Of a DNA stretch of 64,000 nucleotides, positions 1 through 12,578 are shown piece after piece (position 1 is the first letter of the stretch; every line of letters starts with the position of its first letter). The stretch comes from Dipteronia dyeriana. Taxonomy: Eukaryota > Streptophyta > Magnoliopsida > Sapindales > Sapindaceae. Below the pieces are notes generated by a model. That model did not search any database. It had not been told where the DNA came from and was given only the letters and a program-made list of their open reading frames with translations. Both the position numbers and the translations under genes were made by a program. The stretch is taken from NCBI GenBank assembly GCA_032871835.1, contig CM065302.1, forward strand, positions 5,331,094-5,395,093, read 5' to 3'.

Positions 1-800
1 TTTCGAGTTCAAACCTGGCTAAGCTCTCTTAGTAATTTATAAAAGCTCAGCCCTTGTTCGAGCTTTGGGATATTAATCCCAAACCACGTTTGGACTATCT
101 ACAGTACCAAGACGAAACTGGACTGGGCTTGGGTCGGGCTGGACTAGTCCGACCCTTTTGACACCTCTAATTGTGGTAGTAAAAAATGACTGATAGGCCC
201 TACGTTTAAAGCCCATTGATGATTTCGAGTCAGGCCTGGGTTAGACCTAACTGATCCGGGTCGACCTACCAGAATTACCATTTGATTTGGTCACTCACCT
301 ACTTCAAATGAACCACTGAAATCATGGATAACATTTTACCAGTTTAAATTGGTAAAATGATGATAATATACCTTGAAATCTGGTCAGGATTTCAGAAATA
401 TTCCCCAATAGTTCCCCAACGTTTAGATGGTTTAAGGAAGTTTATAAATAAGACCTTTCCCTCACTAAAAAGGGATTCTGATCTTTCTTTACATCGTTGA
501 AGCTTTCGTTTCCTGAAACTCTGTCAAAATATAAACTTCGGCCACCAGAATACTCCCATTAGATAAATTTTGATCACTTATATTTTTCCGTTCAACCCAA
601 GTGCTCATATGGCCTAAAGATCCAACACCTCAGTCGTTTCTTTCTTTCTTCCTTTCCTTTTTCTTGTTTGTTTTCATCTTTTTTTACAGGTTTTCAAAGC
701 AGTCGACCAATTCGATTCGCTCGGTTAGACCAAGATGCTTAGGCTTAACTCGAGTTCGACCCGACTTGACCCATTCTAATTGTAGATCCGACCATCTACA
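1..800 (+). mobile_element. Probable 5' LTR of a degenerate Ty3/gypsy element (left end outside window)
   Basis: The stretch has no conserved reading frame and ends in CA at 800, directly before a primer-binding-site-like motif at 803-820 (TTGGCACCTACCGTGGGG). In plant gypsy elements a TTGGCGCC...GTGGGG-type motif is the usual junction between LTR and internal region. A gag-like remnant follows. The 5' edge and the partner LTR are not visible, so the LTR call rests on position and on the junction motif. A T-rich, CT-rich leader at 630-690 is also present. Confidence 0.5.
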
Positions 801-869
801 GTTTGGCACCTACCGTGGGGCCCATTGTAGCTTTATAGACGAACCAGTTGCACTGAAAGAACGACTTCC

Positions 870-1640
870 AAAATGTCAAGAGATGGAAATGCACCTACTG
901 TTGAGGAGCAGATTACAGTGTTGACCACCTGTATAACTGCGAATGCTAAAAAAATATAGGGACTCGAAGCAAAAAATGTTGTGGTCTGGATTCAAAACGC
1001 TGAATTACGAGCCATAATCGATGGGGCACCCAACAAAGTGACACTTGAACTCCCAATCCTAGCAGTCGATAACTAATAAAGTGTTGACAGGATGACCCTG
1101 ATCGCATCGGCGAATCCTTAAAACCCAGAAACGAATGCCAGCCAGGGAACAACGCAGACGGTTTGAGCTGAAGCAGTTCTGCTCAATACACAGATCCATC
1201 AAGAAATGCCACAGGCACCAAAGCCAGTTGTTGACCCACAACAAGAGAATGTTTTCAGGACCGTATCGCTTCAATCGACACTGAATGTGGTATAATGGAA
1301 TCCCAATTTACATTTATTCATTGACTCTGAACTTTCTCATAGGTTTGAAAAGATGGAAGCCCTCATTTAAAGGATGCCAGGAGTTCCAGCACCCATCAAG
1401 AAAAGCACAACGAACAACTTTACAGATTCATCGTTCATCGATGCAAGAGCTTTAGTTGATATGCCTTAGAAGTTCAGCTTCCCCAACATGAAGCAATTTG
1501 AAGGCACAACAAACCCAGACAACTGCAATGCTCAGTACAAACAATGAATGTTCACTGTAGTGATTCCACGCGACCTTAAAGAAACGTGCAAGTGTAAATC
1601 ATTCACATCCAGCCCCAGTGGCCCTTCCAACAATGGTATA
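870..1640 (+). pseudogene. Degenerate Ty3/gypsy gag remnant
   Basis: Translated with frame changes, this stretch gives gag-like pieces. An N-terminal part reads SRDGNAPTVEEQ. A core part at about 1430-1600 contains KFSFPNMKQFEGTTNPD, which resembles the KFK.P....YDGT.DP block of plant gypsy gag proteins, followed by a decayed capsid region. Several in-frame stops interrupt it. Homology fades near 1640 and no protease or polymerase follows before the next element at 1740, so the element is truncated. It is a relic, not an expressed gene. Confidence 0.55.
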
Positions 1641-1739
1641 GTAATTAACGTAACAATTTTATTACTGTTATTGGTAAAATTCGGAAGGATAACACATCAA
1701 CATGATTGTCAGGATTCATGAAAATTAGATATGACGTGT

Positions 1740-3407
1740 TGATAAGCTCGTTTTTATGCTTTATGTACCCGTCATTTTGTATAGTTTTGCTCTTGTTTTC
1801 TTTGAAAACTTTATCTTTTGATGTTCTTAATTTCCATTAAACAGGTCCCCTATATTTAGAAGTTGTCCTTGTGTAGAGCTGGGAGATTTCGGGACTAAAA
1901 AGAGGATTATATCTTGATGAGGAGTGAGAAGTGCGGTATACGTACCGCACTAGAAAGAAAAGGCATACCGCATCTCGTACTATGTTGACGGACAACAGAT
2001 GCACTCAAGTAAAGTGCGGTACGCCGTGTCAAAGTGAACTGCACCTCGTACTACATCTTAGGCCAGTAGGTGTAAGAAACTTCAAGTTTGGTACTCGTAT
2101 TGCACCAAAAGAATAGACAAACCGCACTTCGAACCATATCTCTTGGCAGTAGCTCAAATCACATTGACGTGCGGTACACCGTGTCTAAGTGAACCGCACG
2201 TCGAACCGCACTTCATGGCAGATTATGAATACTCTGTTTCATGAACAGAGTAGGTGTTTCATTGTAGGGCCTCCTCTCTTGTCTCTGATTGGGTATGGTG
2301 AATGGATGTTCCAAGGATGTCTTTAGAACCCTTCTACACAAGTGGACATCTTCTTGAAAGTCTATAAAAGAAAGAGATAGAGTAGAGAGAAAGGGGATCT
2401 GAAAATCATCAACTCACCAGACCAGCTTCTCTTCTCAATATTTTTAGAGGTTCTCCCTTCATTTTGGACTGAGTTCTTTAAGGTTTGGAGCAGCTAGGGC
2501 AAGGTTTGGAGTAGCTATGGAAGCTATTGAAGCTCAAGCTTCAAGAGATGGAGTCTATAACTTAGTTTTATCTCTTTAACTCTTCTCTTCTTTTGTTTCT
2601 TTGTATTGTTCATGATGTGTATTGATGTTGGCTCATCTATGGCATTTTTGTATAGTATGAGCTAAATAATCTTATGTTGGAATAAGATAATGCTTAAACC
2701 TTGATTTATTTGTGATTGTCTCTTTAATTTCTCTGTTTGTGATTGTCTCTTTAATTTCTCTGTTTGTGATTGTGAAGCAATATGGATTTTTTGAATGCTT
2801 AAGGCTTTTGCTTAGTTGATCATTTTGTAATTGATCCATGGTTTGATGCTAAGTACCGAGAGAAAACTCATTTGACAATGCTTCGATAAACATTCACTAT
2901 GCTTGACTTGAAAGTGCTAGAACCACCAGGCTAGCGTATATGGTTCAATTTGTATTCCAAATGCTTAATGGGTCTATATATATTGTCCAGATTGTTTGAG
3001 AAAGATTTCGGGTATATACAAATACTATCTTTAAATACATCAAGGGAGGTTAGAGATTTGTTTAGGGAATACGAACCTATAATATTTACACGCACAAATT
3101 AAGAGTCATAGGAGTCACAAGAGTCAAGTGTGCTATTGGGAAGGGTGAAGCGGATTCGAGTTCTAACATGTTTTTCCTTTCATTTCTATAAGTGTTGTGC
3201 TAGATAATATAGTTTGTGTTTGAGTTAATTTACTTTATTACAACTCTTGGAAACTCATGTTTTTAGATTGTTCAAATAGGCTGCAAGCCTTTGATTTTCA
3301 GTAATCATACCCTTTATCCCTATAGGAACGATCCTTACATTGTCATTATACTATCATTCCGACATCGTGCTATTGCGAGAGTCAACAAGTGTAGTTTGAC
3401 ACGAACA
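1740..3407 (+). repeat. 5' LTR of the Athila-type element
   Basis: This 1668-bp sequence is repeated at 8237-9859. It begins TGATAAGCTC and ends ACA directly before the primer binding site. It contains a cluster of GTGCGGTAC-like motifs at about 1931-2215, some arranged as imperfect palindromes. A 31-bp direct duplication at about 2714-2775 (units starting gattgtctctttaatttc) is absent from the 3' LTR and explains most of the length difference. A TATA-like stretch, tctataaaag, lies at about 2361. Confidence 0.88.
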
Positions 3408-3412
3408 ATTTT

Positions 3413-3430
3413 TGGTGCCGCTGCTAGGGA
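3413..3430 (+). promoter_or_regulatory. Primer binding site (tRNA-Asp-like)
   Basis: TGGTGCCGCTGCTAGGGA lies 5 bases after the LTR end. It is a diverged form of TGGCGCCGTTGCCGGGGA, the site complementary to the 3' end of plant tRNA-Asp that Athila-type elements use. I count four mismatches, consistent with an old copy. Confidence 0.75.
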
Positions 3431-3539
3431 TTTTAGTTGTTTTTGATATTGGAGATATGTGGTTATAACTAGTTTGAACATGTTACTTTTAAATTTCTTG
3501 TTTTATCATTTCAGGCAGATTGCTCTTGTATGCACCAAC

Positions 3540-5290
3540 GTATAAGGAGTAACGGTCCATAAGATTTGCACTTCGATCCAAATATCGAAGGAATTTTAAG
3601 GAGAAATCACAGACGTCGACGGATAACTAGAGAGATGGCAAATCCTAATAAAAAATCCTCATATAGTTCAGAACCCTCATATAGTTTTGAATCCTCCAAA
3701 AATGGCCTATGGACCAATTGACATTGTGGGAGTAGATGAAATGATTCTCCACGATATTATCATGCCAAGGGTGGACCTGAATGTTTCATTCATTAGAAGG
3801 TCAACAACTGCGGCTAATAACTTTGAGATCAAGCCAGCTCTTATTCAAATGATATCAAACACGATTCAGTTCTATAGCCATCCACATGAAGACCCGAACC
3901 AGCATCTCCAGAACTTCAACCAGATATGCGACACCTTTCGAAATAATGGAGTAACAGAAAACTTCATCAAGCTGAAGTTGTTTTCGTTCTCTCTAAAGGA
4001 CCGAGCAAAACCTCCGGATTCCATCGAATTAGTTGAGCAATTGGCCTATCAGTTTTTGAACAAGTATTTCCCTTAGGGAAAAGCTGTCCACCTTCAGAAT
4101 GATATAACTTCCTTTATAGCATTCGACAATAAGAATCTCTATAAATCTTGGGAGAGATTCAATGAGCTGATTATGAAGTGTCCACATAATGGATTGACAA
4201 AATGGCAGATCTTACATTCCTTTTACGTTGGAATCTCGAAACCAACTAGGAATTTTGTAGATGTAGCTTTAAGAGGGTCGTTTCTGAGCAAGATAATAGA
4301 TGTGGCCTATGATTTCATAGAAGGAATGTCCAGTAACAATAGCCATTGTAGAGGCGAATGGCAACTGTTGAAAAAGGGTACTAATGTCCTTGAGGTTGAC
4401 GAATTAACAAGTGTGAAGGGGCCCAACTTGAAACACTTACTAAGTAAATGAATATTATAAGTGCGGGGAGTAGCCATGTCGTAGTTACTTGCTGTGAACT
4501 ATGTTTAGGACCACACATGAGTTCCGAATGTCAAGATGGAAATCTTTTTGCTTCAGGTTTTTCAGATCAAGTGGCTTTCGTTGGATATAACAGAAAATTC
4601 ACAACCAACAAGCAACCCAGAACCCTCAGAACAATCCCTATTCAAACACCTATAACCCAGGATGAAAGAATCATTCAAAATTTTCATGGAAAGATACCCA
4701 ACAACAACAACCACAATAGAATTTGATCCAGAGACAACCTTCAGGTTTTGACAACCAATAGCAACCTCATGCTTACAACCGACATAATCCTAGTTATCAA
4801 AGCCAGAATAGTGGCTTTGAGGCAGAACGAAAGCTAGCAATTGAAGATCTTCTCTCCAAGTACTTAGTAAAGATATACAGCCGGATGGACACCCAAGATG
4901 CTACACTTAAGAAGCTAGATGCTAAGATGGACCGGATAACGCAACACAACCAAGCCTCCATTAAAAATTTAAAGGTGCAAGTTGGTCAGTTAGCCAGTGG
5001 AGCCCAAGTGAGACAACAAGAGACCTTTCCCAGCAGTACGATCACCAATCCGAATGAGCAATGTCAAGCAATCACCCTGAGGAGTGGAAATAATTTTGAG
5101 TTGCCAAAGGACTTTAGAGTAAGAGAAGAGGTTGTGATTGAAGATAGAGAGGAAATTGAGGTTGATAAGAATGAGAAGTTGATAGACGAGGAAGTGATCT
5201 TGGAAAAGGATCAAGAAAGTGAGCTACCAACACCCCACAAGTCAAAACATATGTTCCACCTATTCTATATCCACAAAGGTTAATAAAGCA
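3540..5290 (+). pseudogene. Athila gag polyprotein, frame-broken
   Basis: Gag packages the element RNA. Recognisable pieces in order are: an N-terminal basic stretch (RRRRITREM) near 3610; the capsid core at 3687-4073, with FEIKPALIQM and LRLFPFSLKDKA-like blocks, including the frame ending QFLNKYFP; a second capsid part at 4173-4451 (KCPHNGLTKWQILHSFYVG); a CX..CLGPHMSSEC knuckle-like segment at about 4490-4530; and a C-terminal coiled-coil piece at 4885-5283. That last piece has NQASIKNLKVQVGQLA and QAITLRSG, which is diagnostic of the Athila clade. Stops and frameshifts separate the pieces, so no full protein can be made. Confidence 0.8.
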
Positions 5291-5830
5291 TAAGGATGCC
5301 CAAAGCTTTGTAAAGTTCTTAGAAATGTTCAAGAAACTGCACATCAATATCCCGTTTGCCGAAGCTTTAGCACGGATGCCGACCTATGTGAAGTTCTTGA
5401 AGGAGCTTCTATCTAATAAAAGGAAGCTAGAAGAGTTTGAAACAGTGACATTGACAGAAGAATGTAGTGCTATACTCCAGAATATGCTTCCACCTAAGTT
5501 GAAGGATCTAGGGAAATTCACCATCCCTTGTACCACTTGTACATCTAAATTCAATAAGGCTTTATTTGACTCGGGAGCTAGCATTAATCTAATGTCGTTC
5601 TTGATATTTCAAAAGTTGGGAGTAGGTGAAGTGACGCCGACCAATGTCACCTTGCAATTAGCGAATCGATCAATCAAGTATCCGAGAGGAGTGATGAAAG
5701 ATGTTTTAGTTAAGGTAGACAAATTGTACTTTTCAGTAGACTTTGTGATTTTATACATGGAGGAAGATGTAGAAGTACCTCTACTTTTAGGAAGACCATT
5801 TTGAAAACTGCCAGCTATGATAGACCTAAG
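5290..5830 (+). pseudogene. Athila aspartic protease domain remnant
   Basis: An open frame from 5325 to 5804 encodes 159 residues with the conserved lead-in KKLHINIPFAEAL and TLTEECSAIL. The retropepsin core follows: active-site triad DSGAS (ALFDSGASINLM), the flap region LQLANRSIKYPRG and the terminal LLLGRPF. The catalytic aspartate is present. A stop replaces the residue after GRPF (TGA at about 5802), so the frame no longer continues into reverse transcriptase. Function in the element would be cleavage of the Gag-Pol polyprotein. Confidence 0.82.
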
Positions 5831-5979
5831 GGATGATAAGATGACTTTAAGAGTCGGTGAGGAAAATGTTGTTTTTGAAATGGTTAAAATGGTGAAGAAG
5901 CTGGATCCAGTTGATGATTTTTTTAGGGTAAAGAGTGTGGATAAATACGTAGAATAACTTCTAAGAATGAAAGAACGGA

Positions 5980-7195
5980 GGCACCTTTGATAGCTTGCAT
6001 CAGTAAAAGTGCAATAACTGAAAACAATGATGAGGAAATAACGGAGTATGCTGCGAGTTTAGATGTAATACCGGTGTGTCGAACCAAGAACATATGGAGA
6101 TTTGAAGACCTTTGCCAGAGCAAGCCAAGTATCCCTCCCTCAATAGAAAGGCCTCCACCACTAAAGCTAAAGAAATTGCTTTCTCACTTAAGGTATGCTT
6201 TCCTAGAAAGAACCAACAAGTTTGCCAGTGATTTTGTTGTCTATGTTGAACAAAGTGGAAGACAGAAAGCTGTTGAGAGTTCTCAGAGAGCATAAGAAAG
6301 CTATAGGGTGGTCTATTTTAGACATTAAGAAAATTAGTCCATCATTGTATATGCATAAGATTTTGATGGAAGAGCAGTTCAAGCCATCAGTGGAGCACCA
6401 AAGGAGGTTGAACTCAAGCATGAAGGAGGTTGTAAAGGCAGAGATTTTAAAGCTTTTAGATGCAAGAATCATATATCCGATTTCGGATATTCCGTGGGTG
6501 AGCCTGGTTCTGGTGGTGCCAAAGAAAGGTGGGATCACTGTAGTATAAAATGCTAACAATAAGTTGATTCCCATCCGGATGTTTTCAGGATGGAAAATGT
6601 GTATAGACTATCGAAAACTGAATATTGCTACTAGAAAAGATAATTTCCCACTGCCTTTTATTGATCAGATGCTAGAGAGATTGGCGGGATACAAATACTG
6701 CTGTTTCCTTGATGGTTATTCAGGAAATAACCAAATCCCTATAGACCCCGAAGACTAAGAGAAAACCATATTCACATGTCCTTATGAGACATTTGTCTGT
6801 AGAAGAATGACGTTTAGGTTACGTAATGCTCCGATTACGTTTCAGAGATGTATGACGACGATATTCTCGGACATGGTAGAGTAGTTTATAGAAGTCTTTA
6901 TGGATGAATTCTCAGTTTTTGGGGCATCCTTTGACAACTATTTAAGGAACTTGACATTGGTATTGGATAGGTGTGAAGAAACTAATCTTGTTCTCAATTG
7001 GGAGAAGTGTCTATTTATGGTACAAGAAGGGATAGTGCTTGGTTATCGATTTTCAAACCAAGGAATAGAAGTGGATAGAGCGAAAATTGAAGTGATAGAG
7101 AAGTTACCATTGTAGGTGTCAGTTAAAGGCATTAGAAGTTTTCTAGGGCACGTCAGGTTTTATAGACGCTTCATCAAAGACTTTTCAAAGAACGC
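5980..7195 (+). pseudogene. Athila reverse transcriptase remnant, truncated
   Basis: Three plus-strand frames carry successive RT blocks. At 6222-6548 is the N-terminal part with LRVLREHKKAIGWS and WVSLVLVVPKKGG. At 6564-6758 is the MCIDYRKLN block, followed by FLDGYSGNNQIPI. After a stop (about 6756) the CPYETF and RNAPITFQRC blocks follow. At 6900-7115 is the palm motif FMDEFSVFG, where plant Athila RTs normally read FMDDFSVFG, so the second catalytic aspartate is replaced. GIRSFLGHVRFYRRFIKDFSK ends the homology near 7185. RNase H and integrase are absent. Confidence 0.82.
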
Positions 7196-7199
7196 ATCA

Positions 7200-8224
7200 T
7201 CGGGAGTCAGGCGTGTTTGTTAATTATTCATTTAGTTTTTACCGTGGTTGTGTATCCGCTTGTTCAATACCTTTAGAGATGAAGTAGGCATATGTGTGAA
7301 ACCTGAGACAATGATTAAAACACGTCCCATAACAGTTTGTGCTTAAAAGATCTGTAAGAATTTACCCAGCCATGTTACACACTACATCACAAATTCCTAA
7401 ACACAATTCTAACCCCTTGTTATGATCAGATTTGGTTGTTGTAATGAAAGCTTGAATAAATAAGCTCGGTAAAATGTGTTGAGTTCTGAATGCAGCAGAG
7501 TCTTTGAATTTATTTATTTTTTTAAATGAAAAAGTGTTGGCAATCAACACATATAGAGCCACTTAAGCCTCTTGTGTATAATCAAAGCCTAGTAAATTGG
7601 GCTAACAAATGTGGTTACTCATTTTGTACTTTGTGTATCCAAGCTTGATCACTAGCCTCACTTGTATCTATACCAACCTAACCTCGCCATAACCAATTTG
7701 ACACATAACCAGTGAAACAAAATAGAAGTCCTAGCTGATCTTTAGAAAGGACTTGTTTTTGGAAATGTTACCATTGTAAGATGATATTGTCTGATTCTTG
7801 TTGAAATTTTTTCACTTCTCCTAAAATACTGGCGTTTAAAGATTTTCATGTGTAAATTTCTTAATCTTTTCATGCATAACTCTAGTTTTACACATTTGCT
7901 TGTTAAGTGAGCCTAGGATATGTGTGGAAAAATGAGAGTTGAATTCGGTAAGGCCTAGAGTCAAGGCGAAATGCAGTCATAAGACTTTTGTGTTAGATAC
8001 TTCTGGTTATAGAGTCACAGTGTAGCCTGGAATTGCAATCCTTATTGTTGAAGCACCTTGGTCTACACTTCTCTAGACCATATTCAGTGGTCTTAGCATG
8101 CTTGTATTCTGCTATTGATCTGCCCAATTTCGTATCTCGTTCTTAAGTTGATTCAACAAGAAATAGTTTAGTTCTCTGAAGATTTTTTGTCACAGATTTT
8201 ACTCGAGGACGAGCAAAATTATGG
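7200..8224 (+). other. Non-coding 3' internal region of the Athila element
   Basis: No recognisable coding sequence lies between the RT break and the 3' LTR. Athila elements commonly have a long 3' region here, sometimes with an envelope-like frame, but none is visible. The conserved lead-in CTCGAGGACGAGCAAAA is present at 8202-8218, just before the polypurine tract. Confidence 0.6.
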
Positions 8225-8236
8225 TTTAGGGGTATT
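8225..8236 (+). promoter_or_regulatory. Polypurine-tract region of the Athila element
   Basis: The short G-rich sequence TTTAGGGGTATT directly precedes the 3' LTR start TGATAAGCTC at 8237. It primes plus-strand DNA synthesis in this retroelement class. It is a diverged form of the TTTGGGGGTATT seen in related plant elements. Confidence 0.75.
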
Positions 8237-9859
8237 TGATAAGCTCATTTTTACGCTTTATGTACCCATCATTTTGTATTATTTTGCTTTTGTTTTCTTT
8301 GCAAGCTCCATCTTTTGATGTTCTTAATTGCCATTAAACGGGTCCTTTCTATTTAGGAGTTGTTCTTGTATGGAGCTGGGAGATTTCAAGACGAAAAAGA
8401 TGATCATAGCTTGATGAGGAGTGAGAAGCGTGGCATGCGTACCGCACTATAATAAAATACGTACCGCATCTCGGATCGCGTTGACAAACAGCAGATGCAC
8501 TCAAGTAAAGTGTGGTACGCCGTGTCAAAGCGAACCGTACCTCGTACCGCATCTCAGGTCAGTAGGTGTAAAAAGCTTCAATTGTGGTACGCGTACCGCA
8601 ATAGAAGAACAGGTGAACCACACTTCGAACCATATCTCTTGACAGTAGGTCAAATCTCACTGAAGTGCTGTATGCCGTGTGAAGTAAACCGCACGCCGAA
8701 CCGCACTTCATGACAGATTTTGAATACTCTGTTTCGTGACCAGAGTAGGTATTTCATTATGGGGCCCCCTCTCTTGTCTCTGATTGGGTATGGTGAGGGG
8801 ATGTTCCTAAAAGCTAAAAGGATGTCTTTGGGACCCTCCTACACAAGTGGGCATCTTCTTAAAAGTTTATAAAAGAAAGAGATAAAGGAGAGAGAAAGGG
8901 GATCTGAAAATCATCAACTCACCAGACCAACTTCTCTTCTCCATGTTTTTAGAGGTTCTCTCTTCATTTTGGACTGAGTTCTTCAAGGTTTGGAGCAGTT
9001 AGGGCAAGGTTGGGTTGATCCAAGGAAGCTATTGAAGCTCAAGCTTTAAGAGATGGAGTCTACAACTTAGTTTTATCTCTTTAACTCTTCTCTTCTCTTC
9101 TCTTCTTTTATTTCTTTATATTGTTCATGATGTGTATTGATGTTAACTCATCTATGGCCTTTTTGTGTAGTATGAGCTAAATAATTTTATGTTAGAACAA
9201 GATGATGCTTAACCCTTGATTTATTTGTGATTGTGAAGCAATATGGGTTTTTTGAATGCTTAAGGCTTTTGCTTAATTGATCACTTTGTAATTGATCCAT
9301 GGTTAGATGCTAAATACCGAGAGGAGACCCATTTGACAATGCTTAGATAAACATTCACTATGCTTGACTAGAAAGTGCTAGAACCACCAGGCTAGCGTAT
9401 ATGGTTCAATTTGTATTCCAAATGCTTAATGAGTCTATATATATTGTCCGGATTGCTTGAGAAAGATTTCGGGTATATACAGATACTATCTCTAAATACA
9501 TCGAGAGAGGTTAGAGATTTGTTTAGGGAATATGAACCTATAATATTTACACGCACGAATTAGGAGTCATAAAAGTCAAGTGTGCTATTGGGAAGGGTGA
9601 AGCGGATTCGAGTTCTAACATGTTTTTCTTTTTATTTCTATACGTGTTGTATTAGATAATATAGTTTGTGTTTGAGTTAATTTACTTTATTACAACTCTT
9701 GGAAACTTATGTTTTTGGATTGTTCAAATAGTTTGCAAGCCTTTGAATTCCAGTAATCATAACCTTTATCCCTGTAGGAACGATCCTTACATTGTCATTA
9801 TACTATCATTTCGACCTAGTGCTATTGTGAGAGTCAATAAGTGTAGTTTGACACCATCA
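8237..9859 (+). repeat. 3' LTR of the Athila-type element
   Basis: This 1623-bp copy of the 5' LTR aligns from TGATAAGCTCATTT to ...GACACCATCA. It differs from the 5' copy by many substitutions and lacks one 31-bp internal duplication. The differences suggest an old insertion. The GTGCGGTAC-type motif cluster is conserved at about 8430-8705. Confidence 0.88.
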
Positions 9860-9861
9860 TG

Positions 9862-10383
9862 TGTCACTAAAATTCAACTGAGCTAAGCCAACCTAAGTTG
9901 GCCAAAGATAACTTCATGACGCTTGGTCAGGGTTACCTAGACGGTCGGGTGGAAACAACTCAACTAAGGTAATTAGATTGACCAAGCAAAGATGATCCGG
10001 TCGGGATAACCAAAATGGTCGGGTCAAGACCTCCGGGCAGGATAAAGTAACTTGTTAGGGGTAAAAGGAGTTTGGTCGGGTCGATAGATGGTCGACTGAA
10101 CGACACGTGGATAGCTCTGGTAGATGGTCGGCTGAACGATACGTGGACAACATCAAGTTCAGTACAAGTGTACAATTGCAACTCAGATACGTGGAGAACA
10201 AGTCTTGGTCAAATAAGGTATCTAGAAGCACACTCTGATAAGGAAACAAACTTCCTTAAAAGTATCAAAATCCAAATTATGCAAGAAGTCTAATGCGAGG
10301 ACGTCACAAAGACTCTAACAAGTCAGAGTTTCACTAAACCTCAACAACTTTTCTTACTTATACACCAAGAATTATGGTTTTAT
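9862..10383 (+). mobile_element. Partial LTR of a Tat-type gypsy element
   Basis: The sequence resembles the start of the LTR at 56548. Shared blocks include ccaacctaagttggccaaag (versus ccaacttgagttgaccaaag), the repeated ggtcggg words, gaaacaaacttccttaaaag, and caccaagaatta at about 10365. Similarity stops near 10383, where a minus-strand copia LTR begins. The copia insertion therefore probably cut this LTR. The left edge coincides with the Athila target duplication. Confidence 0.65.
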
Positions 10384-12563
10384 GGTGTCGGTAGTGGAAA
10401 TCGGGTTATAGATTTTTTTTTGCAACAAAGTAAATAATCAGTACAATATATAAGAATAAATAAGAGAAGTTAGAAAAGTCATACCCTTGATGCCAACTTC
10501 TTTTTTTCTTTACTTTTTATTCTGATTTCTGATTCGATTTGTACCACAACGTCTTCCTCGCTATGACCCGTGATCCAGCAACCGCGTGTGGGGGCGTCAT
10601 GGTCTTTAGGGATTCAAACAGAGGTTTGATAGAGAGTAGCTTTTGTTTTCTCTTTGAACAATTACTAACACTTAGCAAATTAATGTTGGAAGAAGGCAAG
10701 CACACAATTCCTTTGTGTCTATCAAATTAGATTATTGAATCAACAATTGATTCTTGCCTTAAGTGTAGAGCCGGCCAGAAAGCATCATCAATATTTTATT
10801 TAATAAAAACAAGTGCCTTTGTTTCTTCTCTTTGTTTAAAACCAAGTGGATCTTCTCTTTGTTAATAAAACTTAGTGGCTGAATACAAGCAACACCATTC
10901 CTTTAATATTCAATAAAAATGCACTAAATATAGTTAGGTGATAGATGATGACCGGTGTCACACTTATATGTGTGGTATTCTCTCAATTGTTGACTGATCT
11001 AATCAGTTAATGATTCAACCATCCAGTCTCCCATATATAAATGTATAACCATATATTTAAACTAGATACTAAAATCTTTCTCAAAAATATATCTCATATA
11101 TTTAAATAGGACATTTAGTATTTTAGTGAGCATGGGATAGTAGGATTCTCAATCCCACATAATCCCAGTTCATAGAGATTGAAACATTTGACTTAAATAA
11201 AACAACCTCGTTATTTTATCTTAGTCATGATTTGAACCTACGACTACCAATTAATAATTAATAATTAATAATTCATTAATCAAGTAATGTCATTATTCGA
11301 TTAATATATCTATTAATTAAATAATTTCATTATTCAATTAATCCCTGAATTTCCGTGTCAATTTCGTAACACAATTAATTGGACAATCCAATTAATTAAC
11401 GTGTTCTTTGTTACCTTAAAACAATTGGGCTAGCAATGGGGCCTAACAGACCCATAGTTTGGAACTCCAATAATCCTTGGAAATAATTAATTTAACCATT
11501 TAATTAATATTTCACGATTATTAACCTCAGAGTTTTCCACTAAAAACCCGAGACTGCACTCTTGCACTGTAGATGTAGTACACAAACAAAAACATGATCG
11601 GTGTTCATTGATATAGCTATTACATATGGTATGATCCTCCACAGTATCTCATAAATGGAGACGGGGTCATAATTTTTGTTATACCCCTCCAATTATATAT
11701 ATTCCATTAAGTTCCATTGATTCTCTAATGAATAATAAATCTTTTTTTCTTATGAAAGCAGGAGAGTACTCATATCATTCAAGCCCCAGATCAACCCTTA
11801 AGGGAACTACTATCTACTTTCCGCAAGAAGAAGTGGATCCCACTATCGTGCTCAACAATTTCCCAACTACAAGCCAAACTATGATTCTAATATACGGAAC
11901 ATATTGACCGGGAATTTCTTTCGATCTCACCCATGGTATATCAAAAACTACAATCTAACTTTAAGGAGTCAGTAAGACACTCAAAATTAAGATCACCCAC
12001 ATACAACCATCACTTGTCGATGAATATGAATCTCATTATCTAACGAATCTTGGTGAGAGATTCATATAAATCGTGACCCAGTTCTATATGATCACATCAT
12101 ACAAGATGCCTCCATTCTCATATCACCATATGAAAGGTCTAGGATACAACCATCATTTGTCGATGAATATGAATCTCATTGTGTAAAGAATCTTGGTGAG
12201 AGATTCATATAAATCATGGCACAGTCCTATATGATCACATCATACAAGATGCCTCCATTCTCATATCACCATAGGAAAGGTCCATAATAAGACCACCGTA
12301 CATTACAGAATGAACAACAGTTGTAGATTAACCACAAATAAAGTACCAACTTTATTTGCTATCTACGGTTTAAATTGCTAATCTCAAACTAAATCCACTG
12401 TATATGACATTCATAAACTCATTTCTAGATTACATATGATAATCTTGGATGTTAAGTACACAATAAATGTATGTGACAGATTTGTAGAATGAAAAAAACT
12501 ACTTATTTTATTAATGTTTCATTCACATTTACAAATTACAAGCTTTAGGGCATAAACCTCAAT
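10384..12563 (-). mobile_element. 3' LTR of a minus-strand Ty1/copia element (about 2.2 kb)
   Basis: On the minus strand the coding remnant at 12579-12865 ends and is followed by AGTGCAAGTGAAAGA and then TTATTGAGGTTTATGCCC. This matches the usual copia junction of stop codon, purine-rich tract and an LTR starting TGTTGRGGTTTATGCCC. The region is AT-rich and non-coding. Its far edge is placed at the break from the Tat LTR near 10384. A 143-bp tandem duplication (12001-12286) lies inside. The first base pair of the LTR has mutated and the opposite LTR is absent. Confidence 0.6.
12001..12286 (+). repeat. 143-bp tandem duplication inside the copia LTR
   Basis: Two adjacent copies start at 12001 and 12144 (atacaaccatcaYttgtcga). 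Both contain gaatcttggtgagagattca and catcatacaagatgcctcca, with a few differences between them. Confidence 0.85.
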
Positions 12564-12578
12564 AATCTTTCACTTGCA

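Larger units (their letters stand above)
1735..9864 (+). mobile_element. Athila-type Ty3/gypsy retrotransposon with two LTRs, integrase missing
   Basis: The element runs from 1740 (TGATAAGCTC) to 9859 (ending CA). Both LTRs, a primer binding site, gag, protease, reverse transcriptase and a polypurine tract are recognisable in the plus orientation. The 5-bp flanks are CGTGT (1735-1739) and TGTGT (9860-9864), a target site duplication with one C/T difference. Internal reading frames carry many stops and frameshifts. Coding homology stops near 7195, after the start of the RT connection region, so RNase H and integrase are gone. Assignment to Athila rests on the gag C-terminal hallmark QAITLRSG and on the protease sequence. 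Confidence 0.85.
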
